23,966 nt of DNA from JADJWR01 sp964610575 (GTDB taxonomy: Bacteria > Pseudomonadota > Gammaproteobacteria > Burkholderiales > Burkholderiaceae_F), in assembly GCA_964610575.1 (NCBI GenBank), contig CAZSYX010000054.1, positions 1-23,966 of the forward strand, in the 5' to 3' direction. A program made the position numbers and the translations under genes. Shown in pieces: positions 13,901 to 22,239 of the stretch (its first letter is position 1; each line of letters starts with the position of its first letter). The notes under the pieces are model-generated. The model was not told the DNA's origin. It searched no databases and saw only the letters and a list, made by a program, of their open reading frames with translations.

Positions 13901-14863
13901 TTGCAGTTCAAGGACTACTACCAGACGCTGGGCGTGGCCCGCGACGCCACCGCCGACGACATCAAGAAGGCGTTTCGCAAGCTCGCCCGCAAGTACCACC
14001 CGGACCTGAGCAAGGAGCCCGGGGCGGAGGCGCGCATGAAGGAGGTCAACGAGGCCAACGCGGTCCTCTCCGACCCCGAGAAGCGCGCCGCCTACGACGC
14101 GCTCGGCCGCGGCTACCAGCCGGGCCAGGACTTCCGTCCGCCTCCCGACTGGGACGCCAACTTCGAGTTCTCCGGGCCCGGCTTCGGCGGCGCCGAGGCG
14201 GCGGACTTCAGCGACTTCTTCGCCGAGCTGTTCGGCCGCATGGGCGCTCGTCCGCGCGAAGGTGGTTTCGGACGGCGCGAGGCACGCTCCGAGGCGCGTG
14301 GCGAGGACCACCACGCCAAGATCGTGCTCGACATCGAGGATGCCTGGCGCGGCGCCGCCCGGCAGATCAGCCTGCGGGTGCCGCGCATGGACGCGGCCGG
14401 CCGCGTCGTGCTCGACACGCGCACGCTCGACGTGCGGATCCCCAAGGGAGTGCGCGAAGGCCAGCTGATTCGCCTGGCCGGCCAGGGTTCACCCGGCCTT
14501 GGCGGCGGCCCGGCGGGCGACCTGCTGCTCGAAGTGCACTTTCATCCGCATTCGCACTTCCGGGCGAGCGGTCGCGACCTGCTGGTCGACCTGCCGGTGG
14601 CTCCGTGGGAAGCGGCGCTGGGCAGCGTGATCCCGGTGGCGCTGCCCGACGGCGGCACGCTGAAAGTGCGCATCCCGGCCGGCGCGCAGAGCGGCCGGCA
14701 ACTGGTGGTGCGTGGCAAGGGCATTCCCGGCAACCCGCCGGGCGACCTCGAGCTGACGGTGCGTGTGGTGCTGCCGCCGGCTGACACGGCGCGGGCAAAG
14801 GAACTGTACGAAACGATGGCGCGGGACCTGAAGTTCGACCCGCGCGCGGCGAGCGGGGGGTGA
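13901..14863 (+). CDS. cbpA: Curved DNA-binding protein CbpA (DnaJ family), 320 aa
   Basis: This is a J-domain co-chaperone of DnaK that also binds curved DNA. The start codon is TTG at 13901, fixed by AGGAGG seven bases upstream and by the normal opening MQFKDYYQTLGV. The J domain covers 1-70 with HPD at 33-35. A Gly/Phe-rich linker (FEFSGPGFGG, FSDFFAELFG) follows. Two beta-sandwich C-terminal domains cover about 130-305, with DVRIPKGVREGQLIRLAGQG and KVRIPAGAQSGRQLVVRGKG. No zinc-finger region is present, which separates it from DnaJ. The length is normal for CbpA. Its modulator gene follows after four bases. Confidence 0.93.
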   Translation: MQFKDYYQTLGVARDATADDIKKAFRKLARKYHPDLSKEPGAEARMKEVNEANAVLSDPEKRAAYDALGRGYQPGQDFRPPPDWDANFEFSGPGFGGAEAADFSDFFAELFGRMGARPREGGFGRREARSEARGEDHHAKIVLDIEDAWRGAARQISLRVPRMDAAGRVVLDTRTLDVRIPKGVREGQLIRLAGQGSPGLGGGPAGDLLLEVHFHPHSHFRASGRDLLVDLPVAPWEAALGSVIPVALPDGGTLKVRIPAGAQSGRQLVVRGKGIPGNPPGDLELTVRVVLPPADTARAKELYETMARDLKFDPRAASGG

Positions 14864-14867
14864 GCCA

Positions 14868-15176
14868 ATGCGCGAAGAAGACGCTCTGATCGGCGCCCAG
14901 CTCGAAGACGCCTGCCTGACGCTCGACGAACTGTCGCGCGCCTGCGCGGCGCCGCCGGACTGGGTCATCGAGCACGTGCGCGAGGGCCTGCTGCCCGTGG
15001 CCGGCGAGTCGCCGTCGGCCTGGCGCTTCGGCAGCCGCGATCTGCTGCGCGCGCGGCAGATGCTGCGGTTCGAGCGCGACTTCGACGCGGTACCCGAACT
15101 GGCGGCGCTGGTCGCCGACCTTTTCGAAGAACTCCACGAACTGCGCGCGCAGCTGCGCCGTGCCGGCTTCGAATGA
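14868..15176 (+). CDS. cbpM: Chaperone modulator CbpM, 102 aa
   Basis: CbpM binds the J domain of CbpA and inhibits both its co-chaperone and DNA-binding activity. The protein has the MerR-like small helical fold of the family: LTLDELSRACAAPPDWVIEH, then VREGLLPVAG, and a long C-terminal helix (LAALVADLFEELHELRAQLR). The ATG starts four bases after the cbpA stop codon, with a G-rich run overlapping the end of cbpA as ribosome binding site, so translation is probably coupled. Length and order match the cbpA-cbpM operon of other proteobacteria. Confidence 0.9.
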   Translation: MREEDALIGAQLEDACLTLDELSRACAAPPDWVIEHVREGLLPVAGESPSAWRFGSRDLLRARQMLRFERDFDAVPELAALVADLFEELHELRAQLRRAGFE

Positions 15177-15225
15177 GGTTCCGGCACAGTCGCATCAGCG
15201 TTGTCCTGAAGCGTAGAGTCGGATC

Positions 15226-17076
15226 ATGAACGGCATGAAACCGCAGGCCCGCTGGAACCTCGTCTACTGGATCCTGGCGGCGATGGCGTTCCTCACGCTG
15301 CAGAGCCTGTGGCAGGCGCAGCGCACGATCGAGCCGGTGCCCTACAGCGAGTTCGAGAAGGCGCTCGCCGAGGGACGCGTCGCCGAGGTCGTCGTCGGCG
15401 AAACGACCATCACCGGGAAGCTGAAAAGCCCTGACGGCGGCAAGACGACGATCGTCGCCAACCGCGTCGAACCGGACCTCGCCGAGCGGCTGTCGAAGTA
15501 CGACGTGCCGTACACGCGCGTCGTCGAGAGCACCTTCCTGCGCGACCTGCTGTCGTGGGTCGTGCCGGCACTGGTGTTCTTCGGCCTGTGGTTCTTCCTC
15601 GTGCGGCGCATGGCCGAAAAGCAGGGCCTGGGCGGCTTCATGAGCATCGGCAAGAGCCGCGCCAAGGTCTACGTGGAGAAGGACACCGGGGTGACCTTCG
15701 CCGACGTAGCCGGCGTGGACGAGGCGAAGGCCGAACTGCAGGAAGTGGTCGAGTTCCTGAAGAATCCGAAGGACTACGGCCGCCTCGGCGCGCGCATGCC
15801 GAAGGGCGTGCTGCTGGTGGGCCCGCCGGGAACCGGCAAGACGCTGCTCGCCAAGGCAGTGGCCGGCGAAGCGGGCGTGCCGTTCTTCTCGATCTCCGGC
15901 AGCGAGTTCGTCGAGATGTTCGTCGGCGTCGGCGCAGCGCGAGTGCGCGACCTCTTCGAGCAGGCGCGGCAGAAGGCACCGGCGATCATCTTCATCGACG
16001 AGCTCGACGCGCTCGGCCGCGCGCGCGGCATCGCCTCCCCCATCGGCGGCCACGACGAGCGCGAACAGACGCTGCAGCAGTTGCTGGTCGAGCTCGACGG
16101 CTTCGACAGCTCGTCAGGGCTGGTGCTGCTGTCCGCGACCAACCGGCCGGAGATCCTCGACCCCGCCCTGCTGCGCGCCGGCCGCTTCGACCGCCAGGTG
16201 CTGGTCGACCGACCGGACAAGATCGGCCGGGTGCAGATCCTCAAGGTGCACATCCGCAAGGTGAAGCTGGCGCCGGACGTCGATCTGGAGCAGGTGGCGG
16301 CGCTGACCACCGGCTTCTCCGGCGCCGACCTGGCCAACCTCGTCAACGAGGCGGCACTCGCAGCCACCCGCCGCCGCGGCGAGCAGATCACGCTGGCGGA
16401 CTTCACCACCGCGATCGAGCGGATCGTCGCCGGTCTGGAGAAGAAGAACCGCGTGCTCAACCCGAAGGAGCGCGAGGTCGTCGCCTACCACGAGATGGGC
16501 CACGCGCTCACCGCTCTCGCCCTGCCCGGCACCGACCCGGTGCACAAGGTCTCGATCATCCCGCGCGGCATCGGCGCGCTCGGCTACACGATCCAGCGGC
16601 CGACCGAGGACCGCTTCCTGATGACGCGCGAGGAGCTCGAGCACAAGATCATGGTGCTGCTCGGCGGCCGCGCGGCCGAGAAGCTGGTCTTCGGCCAGCT
16701 GTCGACCGGCGCCGTCGACGACCTGGCCAAGGTCACCGACATCGCCCGCGACATGGTCACCCGCTTCGGCATGGTCGAGGAACTCGGCTATGTCGCCTAC
16801 GAGGCGCAGCGGCCGCGCTTCCTCGAACTGCCGGGCCTGACGCAGGGCGGCTGCCAGGTCGGCGACCAGACGCAGCAGCGCATCGACGACGCGGTGCGCG
16901 GCATCGTGATGCAGGCCTTCGGGCGCAGCAGCGCGATCCTCGGCCGCAACCGCGATGTGCTCGAACGCTGCGCGCGCGAACTGCTGGCCCGCGAAACGCT
17001 CGACGAGGCCGCGATTCGTGAACTGACGCAGGGGCTGCAACCGGAGGCGGAATCATCCCGAGCTGCTCCTCAGTAG
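15226..17076 (+). CDS. ftsH: ATP-dependent zinc metalloprotease FtsH, second-type paralogue, 616 aa
   Basis: This is a membrane-bound AAA+ protease. Domain order: TM1 (about 11-31), a short periplasmic FtsH_ext domain, TM2 (about 108-127), an AAA module with Walker A GPPGTGKT at 200-207, Walker B IIFIDELDAL, and the second region of homology TNRPEILDPALLRAGRFDRQ, then the peptidase M41 domain with HEMGH at 422-426 and the third zinc ligand in GAVDDLAK (Asp499). HEMGH instead of HEAGH, and the IIPRGIGALGYTIQRPTEDR stretch, resemble the accessory FtsH of stress-tolerance islands. It follows cbpM by 49 nt and is probably in the same unit. The site before ATG 15226 is weak, and the ATG three codons later is possible. 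Confidence 0.93.
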   Translation: MNGMKPQARWNLVYWILAAMAFLTLQSLWQAQRTIEPVPYSEFEKALAEGRVAEVVVGETTITGKLKSPDGGKTTIVANRVEPDLAERLSKYDVPYTRVVESTFLRDLLSWVVPALVFFGLWFFLVRRMAEKQGLGGFMSIGKSRAKVYVEKDTGVTFADVAGVDEAKAELQEVVEFLKNPKDYGRLGARMPKGVLLVGPPGTGKTLLAKAVAGEAGVPFFSISGSEFVEMFVGVGAARVRDLFEQARQKAPAIIFIDELDALGRARGIASPIGGHDEREQTLQQLLVELDGFDSSSGLVLLSATNRPEILDPALLRAGRFDRQVLVDRPDKIGRVQILKVHIRKVKLAPDVDLEQVAALTTGFSGADLANLVNEAALAATRRRGEQITLADFTTAIERIVAGLEKKNRVLNPKEREVVAYHEMGHALTALALPGTDPVHKVSIIPRGIGALGYTIQRPTEDRFLMTREELEHKIMVLLGGRAAEKLVFGQLSTGAVDDLAKVTDIARDMVTRFGMVEELGYVAYEAQRPRFLELPGLTQGGCQVGDQTQQRIDDAVRGIVMQAFGRSSAILGRNRDVLERCARELLARETLDEAAIRELTQGLQPEAESSRAAPQ

Positions 17077-17142
17077 GGTGCCCCCGCCGTCGGCCGCGGG
17101 CCGCGGAAGACGCCGTCACCGTGGATAAGTGTCGAGAACGGC

Positions 17143-17684
17143 GTGCCGCGCCACGCCGGCCCGCTGGGCGTGATGCTGCAGGAGCACGAGCGGGCGCGCG
17201 AGATCCTGTCGCGGCTGGTGCCGGCGGGCTCGGCATTCGCCGCCGGCGATGCGCGCCGGCTGGCCGAGCTGCACACCGCCTTCGGCGGGTATGCGGCGCT
17301 GTGCAAGAACCACTTCTGGAAGGAGAACGACATCCTCTATCCGCTGGCGCAGCGGGTGCTGAGCGAAGAGGACGCGGCCGAGGTGGTCGAGGGCATCGAG
17401 GCGGTCGAGGCGGCGCTCCTGAACGCGCTGCCGGTGGAGCTGTCATTCATCGATCACGAGGACCGGGTGCGCTACTCTAGCCACGAGCACGGCGAGAAGA
17501 TCTTCGGCCGCACCCGCGACGTGGCCGAGTTCTAGATCAACATCGGCGAACGCAAGGTCCACATCCGCTACTGGCCGGTGCGCGGCGACGACGGCCGCTA
17601 CCTCGGCACCCTCGAAACGGTGCAGGACGTCACCGCGATCCGAAGCTCGAAGGCGAGCGCAAACTGCTCGACGCATCGCCGTAA
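17143..17684 (+). pseudogene. Hemerythrin/PAS (DUF438-type) protein, degraded
   Basis: The reading starts around GTG/CCG 17140 with RHAGPLGVMLQEHERAREIL and NHFWKENDILYPLAQRVL, a hemerythrin-like HHE domain. It goes on to LNALPVELSFIDHEDRVRYS and HEHGEKIFGRTR, the PAS-type domain of DUF438 proteins. Three lesions are visible. Segments seem deleted after EAVEAAL and after FGRTR. An amber codon (TAG 17533-17535) stands where relatives have Trp (AEF-W-I). A one-base loss near 17648 shifts the final KLEGERKLLDASP to another frame, ending at TAA 17682-17684. The family may sense O2 or NO through a di-iron site. The gene is dead. An N-terminal DUF438 part is also missing upstream. Confidence 0.75.
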
Positions 17685-17858
17685 CGTCGGCACCGTGCTT
17701 CGTGGCGGGATGTCGTGGCTTGCCCTGCCTCGCGTTGATCCACGACGGCACAACAGCAGGACCGGGACTTGCCGTGCCTTTCGGCGGATCAGCCCTCGAT
17801 AGGCCAGCAGCACGTCGGCGCAAGCGAATGTGCCGACTTCTCAATGGAGCGACCGTCG

Positions 17859-18533
17859 ATGATCACCGTTCATCACCTGAACAACTCCCGCTCGCAGCGC
17901 GTGCTCTGGCTGCTCGAGGAACTCGGCGTCGAATACGCGATCAGGAAGTACGAGCGCGATGCCCGGACCATGCTCGCGCCGCCGGCACTGATGGATGTGC
18001 ACCCGCTCGGCAAGTCGCCGGTGATCACCGATGGCGACGTCACCGTTGCCGAGTCCGGGGCGATTCTCGAGTATCTCGTCGAGCGATACGACGACGGACG
18101 CCTCGCTCCCGCCGCCGGCACTCCGGAGCGGCTTCGCTGGCGCTACTGGCTGCACTTCGCCGAGGGCTCGGCCATGCCACCGCTGCTGATCAAGCTGATC
18201 TGCGACAAGGTCGTGCAATCGCCGATGCCGTTCTTCGTAAAACCGATAGCGCGCGCGATTTCCGCCAAGGTGCAGGCGATGACGGTCGCGCCGAACCTCA
18301 AGCGGCAGTGGGATTTCATGGAGTCGGAACTCGCGCAGCACAAGTGGTTCGCCGGCAGCCAGTTCAGTGCCACAGACATCCAGATGAGCTTCCCGATCGA
18401 GGCCGCGGCGCAGCGCGGCGGACTCGATGCGAGCTGGCCGAAACTGCTGGGCTTTCTCAAGCGGATCCATGCAAGGCCGGCGTACAAGAGAGCGCTGAAG
18501 GCCGGCGGACCTTACAGCTTTGCCGAGGACTGA
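17859..18533 (+). CDS. Glutathione S-transferase, 224 aa
   Basis: This is a cytosolic GST-family protein. The N-terminal thioredoxin-fold domain (1-80) reads MITVHHLNNSRSQRVLWLLE, with SRSQR at the usual catalytic Ser/Tyr site, followed by HPLGKSPVITDGDVTVAESG, which holds the glutathione-binding cis-Pro and E-S pair. The helical C-terminal domain contains WFAGSQFSATDIQMSFPIEA, the conserved N-capping box region. The start at ATG 17859 is chosen from the family pattern, with GGAG nine bases upstream. Two upstream in-frame ATGs (17844, 17769) would add atypical sequence. The substrate is unknown. It stands alone after the pseudogene. Confidence 0.9.
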   Translation: MITVHHLNNSRSQRVLWLLEELGVEYAIRKYERDARTMLAPPALMDVHPLGKSPVITDGDVTVAESGAILEYLVERYDDGRLAPAAGTPERLRWRYWLHFAEGSAMPPLLIKLICDKVVQSPMPFFVKPIARAISAKVQAMTVAPNLKRQWDFMESELAQHKWFAGSQFSATDIQMSFPIEAAAQRGGLDASWPKLLGFLKRIHARPAYKRALKAGGPYSFAED

Positions 18534-18739
18534 CGCTGCCTTCAGTCTTCTGCGACTGTCCGGGATCGACATCCTGGTCGCCCGCAATGCAGCGTTTGCG
18601 GACCTTCAGTCTCGGAGCCACCAAGAGCCGCAGGCGGCCATGAACACTCGGTCGCCTCCGCGGCGAATTCTGCTCAAGACCAGTCGCCGACTTTCGACAG
18701 GCAACGCGGGAATCTCGGTTCGCCACGCAATCTGCCTCA
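18534..18739. other. Intergenic
   Basis: This is the convergent space between the GST gene and the minus-strand cytochrome gene. No coding frame or RNA gene is supported. A terminator for the cytochrome gene follows at 18740-18770. Confidence 0.4.
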
Positions 18740-18770
18740 ACAAACAAGAAGCCCCGCCGCTTGGGCGGGG
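18740..18770 (-). terminator. Rho-independent terminator, minus strand
   Basis: CCCCGCC (18752-18758) pairs with GGCGGGG (18764-18770). On the minus strand the stem is followed by a T-rich tail (CTTCTTGTTTGTTG). It lies about 118 nt beyond the stop codon of the cytochrome gene. Confidence 0.65.
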
Positions 18771-18887
18771 TCGTCGTCAGGCGTTGCCGCTTACTGCTTG
18801 TGGCGACCTAAGGCTGCAAACTCGGTGAGGCCGGAGAGCGCGCTGGCGGGCGACGGCACGTTTGCCAACCTCATCCGACGAGTCGAC

Positions 18888-21126
18888 TCAATCGGCGTGT
18901 GAGCCGATCCATGACTCCTTCCCGTGACATGAGTTCGAACAGGTCTTCGACGTGCCGGTCCACCCGATCGTGCTGGTCAGATTCACGGCACTGTTGTTGT
19001 GAGTGGCCGCGCTGACGCTGGTCGAACTGTAGCCGACGCCGTGGCAGCTCGCGCACGATAGCCTGCGGTGCTCGCCATGCTCTCCGCTCGCCGGTGGGAT
19101 CGCGTGGCAGCTCCCACAGGCGGCGCTGGTGGGCGGGATCGACGCCAGCGCATTCGCAATCGCAGTCACCTGGGTCGCCGACAGCGTCGACAGCGACCCC
19201 ATGCCGCCAANNNNNNNNNNNNNNNNNNNNNNNNNNNNNNNNNNNNNNNNNNNNNNNNNNNNNNNNNNNNNNNNNNNNNNNNNNNNNNNNNNNNNNNNNN
19301 NNNNNNNNNNAGCTGGCGCAGTACAAGCCGTACAGCGTTGGGCCGTCGGTGATCACCGGCGGCGCAACGGAGGCGAGCGCGCTTGCAATCGCAGTCACCT
19401 GGGTCGCCGACAGCGTCGACAGCGACCCCATGCCGCCAACGTTGCCGCCGATCGCGGCCTGGATGCGCGCGGAGGTGGCGCCGCCCTTGGTCGAACTGGC
19501 CAGCGCGCCGTGGCAGCTGGCGCAGTACAAGCCGTACAGCGTTGGGCCGTCGGTGATCACCGGCGGCGCGACCGAGGCGAGCGCCGAGGCGATCGCCTGG
19601 ACCTCGGCGGCTGTCAGCCTCGACAGGGATCCCATGCCGCCGGCGTTGCCGCCGATGGCGGCCTGGATGCGCGCGGCGGTCGCACCGCCCTTGGTCGAGC
19701 TGGCAAGGACGCCATGGCATCCCGCGCAATTCGACGAATACAGCGACGGACCGTCCGGCGTGACCGGCGTCGGCGTCGGCGTCCCCGGGGTCAGCGCCGT
19801 CACGATCGCCTGGACCTCGACGACGGACAACTTCTTCAGGGATCCCATCCCGCCGGCATCGGTGCTGATCGCCAGCTGCAACCGGGCGATGCTCACGCCC
19901 TGCTTGGTCGACGTCGCCAGCGGCCCATGGCAGCTTGCGCAGTTGGATGCGTACAGCGTCGCGCCATCGGGGGCGGGTGACGGCGGGGTTGTCGAGGTGG
20001 CGAGCGCGCTGGCGACCGCCTGGATCTCGGCTGCACTCAGGGACGACAGGCGCCCCATCCCGCCGACGTCTCCACTGATCGCGTTCTGGATCCCGACCGT
20101 GGTCGCGCCGCGCTTGGCCGAGACACCGAGCTCGCCGTGGCAGCCGGCGCACGCAGTCGCGTAAAGCGCCGCGCCGTCCGGCGAGCCCGGGGTGGTCGTC
20201 GCCGTCGCCAGCGCATCAACGATCGACTGCATCTGGGCTGCCGAAAGCATCGCCAGGAAGCCCATCTTGCCGCTGTCGTTGGCGATGGCGGACTGCAGCC
20301 GCGCAATCGTGACGCCCCGCTTCGCGGTCGCCGACAGCGCGCCATGACAGCCGGCGCAATACGCGGCGTACTGCGCATCTCCGGTCGTCGGGCTGGCCGT
20401 CGTCAGCATGTCCATGTTGGTCTGGACGAACGTTCCGGCGCCGATGTCGGCAGGGGGGCAAAAGAAGAGGAGCGCCCCCGAGGACTTCGCGATGACCGTC
20501 ACCTCCGTTCGAGCGAAGTCGACCACCACGGAGTCGAGCATCGAATCGACCCCCGTGTGATCGGCGTTAAAGCGCGTCGTCAGCAGGCTGCCTTCCACCG
20601 CGAAGCGTTGCATCAGCGGGCTCAGGGAGGACTGAAGCGCCGCCACCGACGCCGACATCCGTGATCCCGCCGTGGCGACGTCATTCGGGCCGGCGGACTC
20701 GAAGAAGGCTGCAAGGTCGGCGCCCCCCGCCGCTGCGCGGGCGGCGACCGACGTCAGCGGCGTGATGTTCGCGGTGCCCGGACCGGTCGAGAAGGAGTAG
20801 AGGGCGGACGGCGCGGCCGGGCTGCCGAAGACGACCCGCAGCATGAACGGCGCGGTGAGGCCGGAGACGTCGAAGGCAAATGAGCCGTCGCTCGCCGTCG
20901 CCGTCGTCCGCCTGTTGCCCGCCGGCGAGGAATCCCTCAGAGTCACCGTGCCAGCGACCGGTCCTCCGGTCGCCGCGGTGCCTGTCAGCGCCGCCGTGAC
21001 CGCGGTGGTGCTCCCGGTGCCGTTGCTGCCGGTGCTTCCGCCGCTACACGCGGCCACGGCCAGCAAGAGGGCAATCGCGAACGAGGCCCGCAAGACATAC
21101 CGACTGCGGAACTCTGGCCGACCCAT
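18888..21126 (-). CDS. Tandem-repeat multiheme cytochrome c lipoprotein (gap inside)
   Basis: The start is the ATG at 21126-21124, with AAGGGGA seven bases upstream. Residues 1-26 are a lipoprotein signal with lipobox LAVAAC. A Gly/Ser/Thr linker and a carboxypeptidase-regulatory-like beta domain (GGPVAGTVTLRDSSPAGNRR) follow, then an uncharacterised region. From about residue 262, at least six monoheme units repeat every 68-71 residues. Each has a CXXCHG heme site (CAGCH or CASCH), an S/T-K-x-G-x-(T/S) segment, a Met in GGMGSL or KMGFL that could be the distal ligand, and a closing helix (EVQAIASALA). Pro/Thr linkers separate some units. After the gap a C-terminal domain has CGSCH, CASCH and CSNSCH (CX3CH). 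The protein is probably an envelope-anchored electron-transfer chain. Coordinates include 100 N, so frame is not continuous as printed. Confidence 0.85.
19130..20370 (-). repeat. Tandem 204-213 bp coding repeats of cytochrome domains
   Basis: The His codons of successive heme motifs lie at 20344, 20137, 19927, 19714 and 19510, spacings of 207, 210, 213 and 204 nt. Sequence identity rises towards the 3' end. The DNA on both sides of the N gap (for example at 19311-19360 and 19515-19564) is almost identical with a 204-nt period, which suggests recent unit duplication or gene conversion. Confidence 0.8.
19211..19310. other. Assembly gap (100 N)
   Basis: One hundred N stand for a gap of unknown size in the repeat array. 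Comparison with the neighbouring unit shows that 75 nt (the equivalent of 19440-19514) plus any number of 204-nt units are missing. A 75-nt fill restores one frame from 21126 to 18888 (2214 nt, 738 codons). Confidence 0.9.
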
Positions 21127-21310
21127 GGCGATCCCCTTTTCCGATCCCGCAGTATGTGGGGCGGACGCCCCGTGCGATCGCTGCTGAAGACCTTCAGCAT
21201 CGAATGCGGTCCTAGTCGATTCTATTGATCCGCGGATTGGCGCAATATTCAAGGAGGATGAATAGGTCTAACCTTTTCGCGCCTACTGTGGCGCACTGCG
21301 ACAAGGTCGA
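21127..21310. other. Upstream region of the cytochrome gene
   Basis: This region lies before the cytochrome gene on the minus strand and should hold its promoter. I see no clear boxes. AAGGAGG directly abuts an ATG at 21258 on the plus strand with zero spacing and only 18 codons follow, so it is not called as a gene. Confidence 0.35.
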
Positions 21311-21610
21311 CTAGCTGACATATCTCGACCAAGCGTTCACCAGCGCGGGCCGGCCCTGCGAGAGCCACCGAACGATCGCCGGGACGCCCAAGGCGAGAGG
21401 GTCAATCTGGACCGCCAGTGTCCGCTCGTTCGATACCAGCCGAACGCTCTTGGTCGCAGGCCGGTATTGGCCAGTCGGGACCCGATCGACCGCAGTCAGT
21501 CTGAAGCCGTCCCCCAGGGCGGCGCAGCGCGCACAGCCGATCGATCCGTTCGGACAGGGGTTGCCGGGCCGGATAGCAGGCAGCCCGGATGACGCCCGCT
21601 GCTGCGCCAT
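21311..21610 (-). CDS. Possible small hypothetical protein, 99 aa
   Basis: A minus-strand frame from the ATG at 21610-21608 to TAG 21311-21313 has protein-like composition in its second half (FRLTAVDRVPTGQYRPATKS, then VRLVSNERTLAVQIDPLALG). It contains a CPNGSIGCARC (CX5CX2C) motif that could bind a metal, but this is weak evidence. The ribosome binding site is poor. The frame continues upstream antisense to the ZrgA-like gene, where it is surely shadow. It lies head-to-head with that gene and could share its promoter region. I do not recognise a family. Confidence 0.35.
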   Translation of the reverse strand: MAQQRASSGLPAIRPGNPCPNGSIGCARCAALGDGFRLTAVDRVPTGQYRPATKSVRLVSNERTLAVQIDPLALGVPAIVRWLSQGRPALVNAWSRYVS

Positions 21611-21676
21611 GGCAGACTGCGCCTCGCTCCGCTCGAGGCCGGCCCGACGTCCTCGGCGCTCCGACCTGCTTCGTTC

Positions 21677-22228
21677 ATGACGACGACTCTTCGAACCCAG
21701 TTTGCTGCGCTGATGATCATCGGCGCGATTGCGAGCCCGTCGGCGCTCGCTGCCGGCGCACACGCGCATGGCGTCGCCCGGCTCGACGTGGCCGTCGATG
21801 GCGCGACCATCACCCTGAGACTCGCCAGCCCGCTCGACTCGCTGCTCGGCTTCGAGCGCGCGCCGCGCAACGACGCCGAGCGCGGGCAGGTCCGCGCGAT
21901 GGCGCAGGCGCTGCGCGCCGGCAACCCGTTCGTGCCCACCGCCGCGGCGCGCTGCCGCCTCGACCGCGTCGAGCTGGCCTCGCCCGTGCTGGCGCCGGAC
22001 CTGCTCGGGGCAAGCGGCATCGCTAGGCCAGGCAAGGCGGCCGACGATCACGCCGAGCTAGAGGGCACGTTCGTCTACCGCTGCGAAGATCCGAAAGCGC
22101 TGCAGGGCATCGACGTGATGCTGTTCGACTACTTCAAGAAGCTGGCGCGTGTCGACGCGCAGGTGGCCGGACCGAAGGGACAGTCGGCGCTGAAACTGAA
22201 TTCGCGCTCGCGGCAGATACGCTGGTAA
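21677..22228 (+). CDS. ZrgA-family (DUF2796) periplasmic zinc-uptake protein, 183 aa
   Basis: Residues 1-26 are a signal peptide ending SALAA. The mature N-terminus starts GAHAHGVARLDVAVDG, the hallmark of the family, with two His near the processed end. The C-terminal part (HAELEGTFVYRCEDPKALQG, then MLFDYFKKLARVDAQVAG) matches the conserved second half. Most relatives carry a His/Asp-rich loop between the halves. Here it is reduced to GKAADDHAE. In Vibrio cholerae ZrgA belongs to a zinc uptake system with an ABC transporter. The gene is followed by an ABC ATPase after 11 nt, which agrees with that role. Confidence 0.85.
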   Translation: MTTTLRTQFAALMIIGAIASPSALAAGAHAHGVARLDVAVDGATITLRLASPLDSLLGFERAPRNDAERGQVRAMAQALRAGNPFVPTAAARCRLDRVELASPVLAPDLLGASGIARPGKAADDHAELEGTFVYRCEDPKALQGIDVMLFDYFKKLARVDAQVAGPKGQSALKLNSRSRQIRW

Positions 22229-22239
22229 CGGAAGCTGTC

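Noticed and set aside
15555..17021. Long alternative plus frame inside ftsH
   Set aside because: It is a frame-shifted shadow of the ftsH coding sequence; the true frame carries all AAA and M41 motifs.
19130..20370. Regular repeats considered as a CRISPR array
   Set aside because: The units are 204-213 nt long, continuous in frame and encode CXXCH domains; there are no short repeats with unique spacers.
21251..21314. Perfect AAGGAGG followed by an ATG and 18 codons
   Set aside because: The site touches the ATG without spacing and the peptide is tiny; there is no sign of conservation.
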